The position numbers and the translations under genes were made by a program. From a virus, in IMG/VR virus record IMGVR_UViG_3300032246_000177, positions 1 through 58,486 of that record: a DNA stretch of 58,486 nt; one strand, 5' to 3'. Of the stretch, positions 57,585 through 58,486 are shown one piece after another. The notes under the pieces were generated by a model. It worked only from the letters and a program-made list of their open reading frames with translations. It ran no database searches and was not told the origin of the DNA. Position 1 is the first letter of the stretch. Each line of letters starts with the position of its first letter.

Positions 57585-58138
57585 ATTATATTCTTTATGC
57601 GTTAGTGTTAGTGCCTATTAACTTAATTGGTACAATTCTTACATTTCCATTAGCTTTTATCATTGGTATTTGCTATAGCACTCAAATTGGCTGGTGCAAC
57701 AACGCTACTGTATGGCAATCAGGCCCACGCCTATGGACATGGTTACATTGGTTTCAAACGCCTGATAACAGTTTAGATGGCGACCAAACCTTTAGGGCAG
57801 AGCATAACCCTTGTTGGTGGTCAAAAGTGCAGTGGTTATGGCGTAATCCGTTCTATGGTTTTGATGTCAAGTTTATTGATGGCTCTTCTGGCATGACTTA
57901 TCAAGGCGACATAAACTGCAATGATACCCATGAAGGCACTATCCGTGTACAAGGTCATGGACTATGGCAATACAACTCCTATCATAAGTTTTCCAACAAA
58001 ATGATTTGTTTAAATTTTGGGCATAACATTCGTGCGCTGGTTGACCCAGCTTTTATTACTCCTGACCAATGGCACGACAATACAGCGCTGATTAAGAACT
58101 ACCCAGCAACATTTGCGTTCACAATAAGGTTTGTCTAA
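57581..58138 (+). CDS. Phage membrane protein (DUF7338-like)
   Basis: 185 residues. An N-terminal double hydrophobic region (LYALVLVPINLIGTILTFPL, AFIIGICYSTQIG) is followed by a soluble domain with many Trp and Gly (WSKVQWLWRNPFYGFDVKFI, GTIRVQGHGLWQYNSY). This family is common in the lysis-tail region of phages; role unclear. ATGA and TAATG overlaps on the two sides. Confidence 0.7.
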   Translation: MNYILYALVLVPINLIGTILTFPLAFIIGICYSTQIGWCNNATVWQSGPRLWTWLHWFQTPDNSLDGDQTFRAEHNPCWWSKVQWLWRNPFYGFDVKFIDGSSGMTYQGDINCNDTHEGTIRVQGHGLWQYNSYHKFSNKMICLNFGHNIRALVDPAFITPDQWHDNTALIKNYPATFAFTIRFV

Positions 58139-58486
58139 TGTTTCCATTACCAATTACAGGCTGGATCATGATTGCGCTTTCGGTAGCTGCTTTGGGCGGT
58201 ATCGGCTATGGTAAATATGAATCCGCTAAATACGATGCCTATGTATCCAAAGCAGAATCAGCCGCCAAAGAACAGGAAGTAATTAATCAATACAAAGCTA
58301 AAGAAGCTGCACAAGTAAACGAAAAGGTAAAAAATGATTACGAAAATAAACTCGCTCTTATTAAGCGTACTTATGGTGGGATGCGCCTCACCAGTGCCAG
58401 TGAAGCAAGCCAAGTTTCCGGAACCTCCAGTAGTACTGATGGCACCCCCGCCGACCCTAAATTTATTGTAAATTGCGCAATAACTA
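58138..58486 (+). CDS. Rz-like inner-membrane spanin, 3' end cut
   Basis: N-terminal transmembrane helix (WIMIALSVAALGGIGYGK) followed by a long charged coiled coil (AESAAKEQEVINQYKAKEAA). The C-terminal half becomes Ser/Thr-rich. This is the i-spanin layout; it links to Rz1 and fuses inner and outer membranes at lysis. The frame remains open at the window end. Start shares a base with the previous stop. Confidence 0.8.
   Translation, partial: MFPLPITGWIMIALSVAALGGIGYGKYESAKYDAYVSKAESAAKEQEVINQYKAKEAAQVNEKVKNDYENKLALIKRTYGGMRLTSASEASQVSGTSSSTDGTPADPKFIVNCAIT
58334..58471 (+). CDS. Rz1-like outer-membrane spanin lipoprotein
   Basis: 45 residues inside the Rz-like gene in another frame. MITKINSLLLSVLMVGC is a lipoprotein signal with lipobox LMVGC and lipidated C17, followed by a proline-rich mature part (SPVPV, PEPPVV, APPPT). 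Embedded Rz1 genes are classic in Gram-negative phages. Confidence 0.8.
   Translation: MITKINSLLLSVLMVGCASPVPVKQAKFPEPPVVLMAPPPTLNLL

Overview
This window is almost the whole genome of a tailed double-stranded DNA phage (Caudoviricetes), probably with a short, podovirus-like tail. It carries small and large terminase subunits, portal, scaffold, capsid, two tail-adaptor-like proteins, ejected internal virion proteins including a 1605-residue one, a string of glycine-rich fibres, holin and spanins. I see no tail-tube, sheath or tape-measure gene, no integrase, no tRNA and no insertion sequence. The host is probably a freshwater beta- or gammaproteobacterium: the spanin pair implies an outer membrane, two sites match the CTGT-N8-ACAG SOS box of proteobacterial LexA, and the small secreted Asn/Trp-rich repeat protein is of a kind I associate with Burkholderiales. 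The first and last genes are cut by the window ends.

Layout. (1) 1-10547, plus strand: late virion genes (N-terminally cut protein, Gln-rich protein with a DUF4214-like end, lytic transglycosylase virion protein, giant internal protein with HExxH and LPD38-like regions), then a metallophosphoesterase and a SprT-like protein. (2) 10618-23523, minus strand: a long, tightly overlapping early operon driven by a good sigma-70-like promoter at 23544-23572. It holds recombination genes (Ref-like HNH nuclease, ERF annealing protein, PD-(D/E)XK exonuclease), a glycan-type cassette (two GT-A transferases, radical SAM protein, FkbM methyltransferase, GT10 fucosyltransferase), secreted or lipid-anchored small proteins and an HTH plus sigma-region-4 regulator. 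(3) 23608-30185, plus strand: RusA resolvase, a dense control region (SOS box, terminators, two palindromic operators, two structured non-coding stretches), ParB-like protein, SF2 helicase, sigma-4-like mini protein, C5 DNA methyltransferase with a second gene embedded in its sequence, and a Toprim primase. (4) 30151-33929, minus strand: about 17 small genes of unknown function. (5) 34234 to the end, plus strand: SOS box, terminase small subunit, a LexA DNA-binding-domain-only protein, terminase large subunit, portal, GroES-like protein, scaffold, capsid, basic Lys/Gly-rich proteins, adaptors, fibres and lysis genes.

How it may work together. The early operon and the replication/modification operon would act first. 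The packaging and structural operon starts beside a near-perfect SOS box and encodes a LexA-type DNA-binding domain without a peptidase. A 20-bp perfect palindrome just before that regulator recurs (18 identical bases) over the promoter at 24197. These four elements suggest a phage-owned switch tied to host DNA damage, which I consider the most interesting system here. Many genes are coupled by ATGA, TAATG or GTGA overlaps. I used these overlaps to choose starts and to find genes of 22-58 codons.
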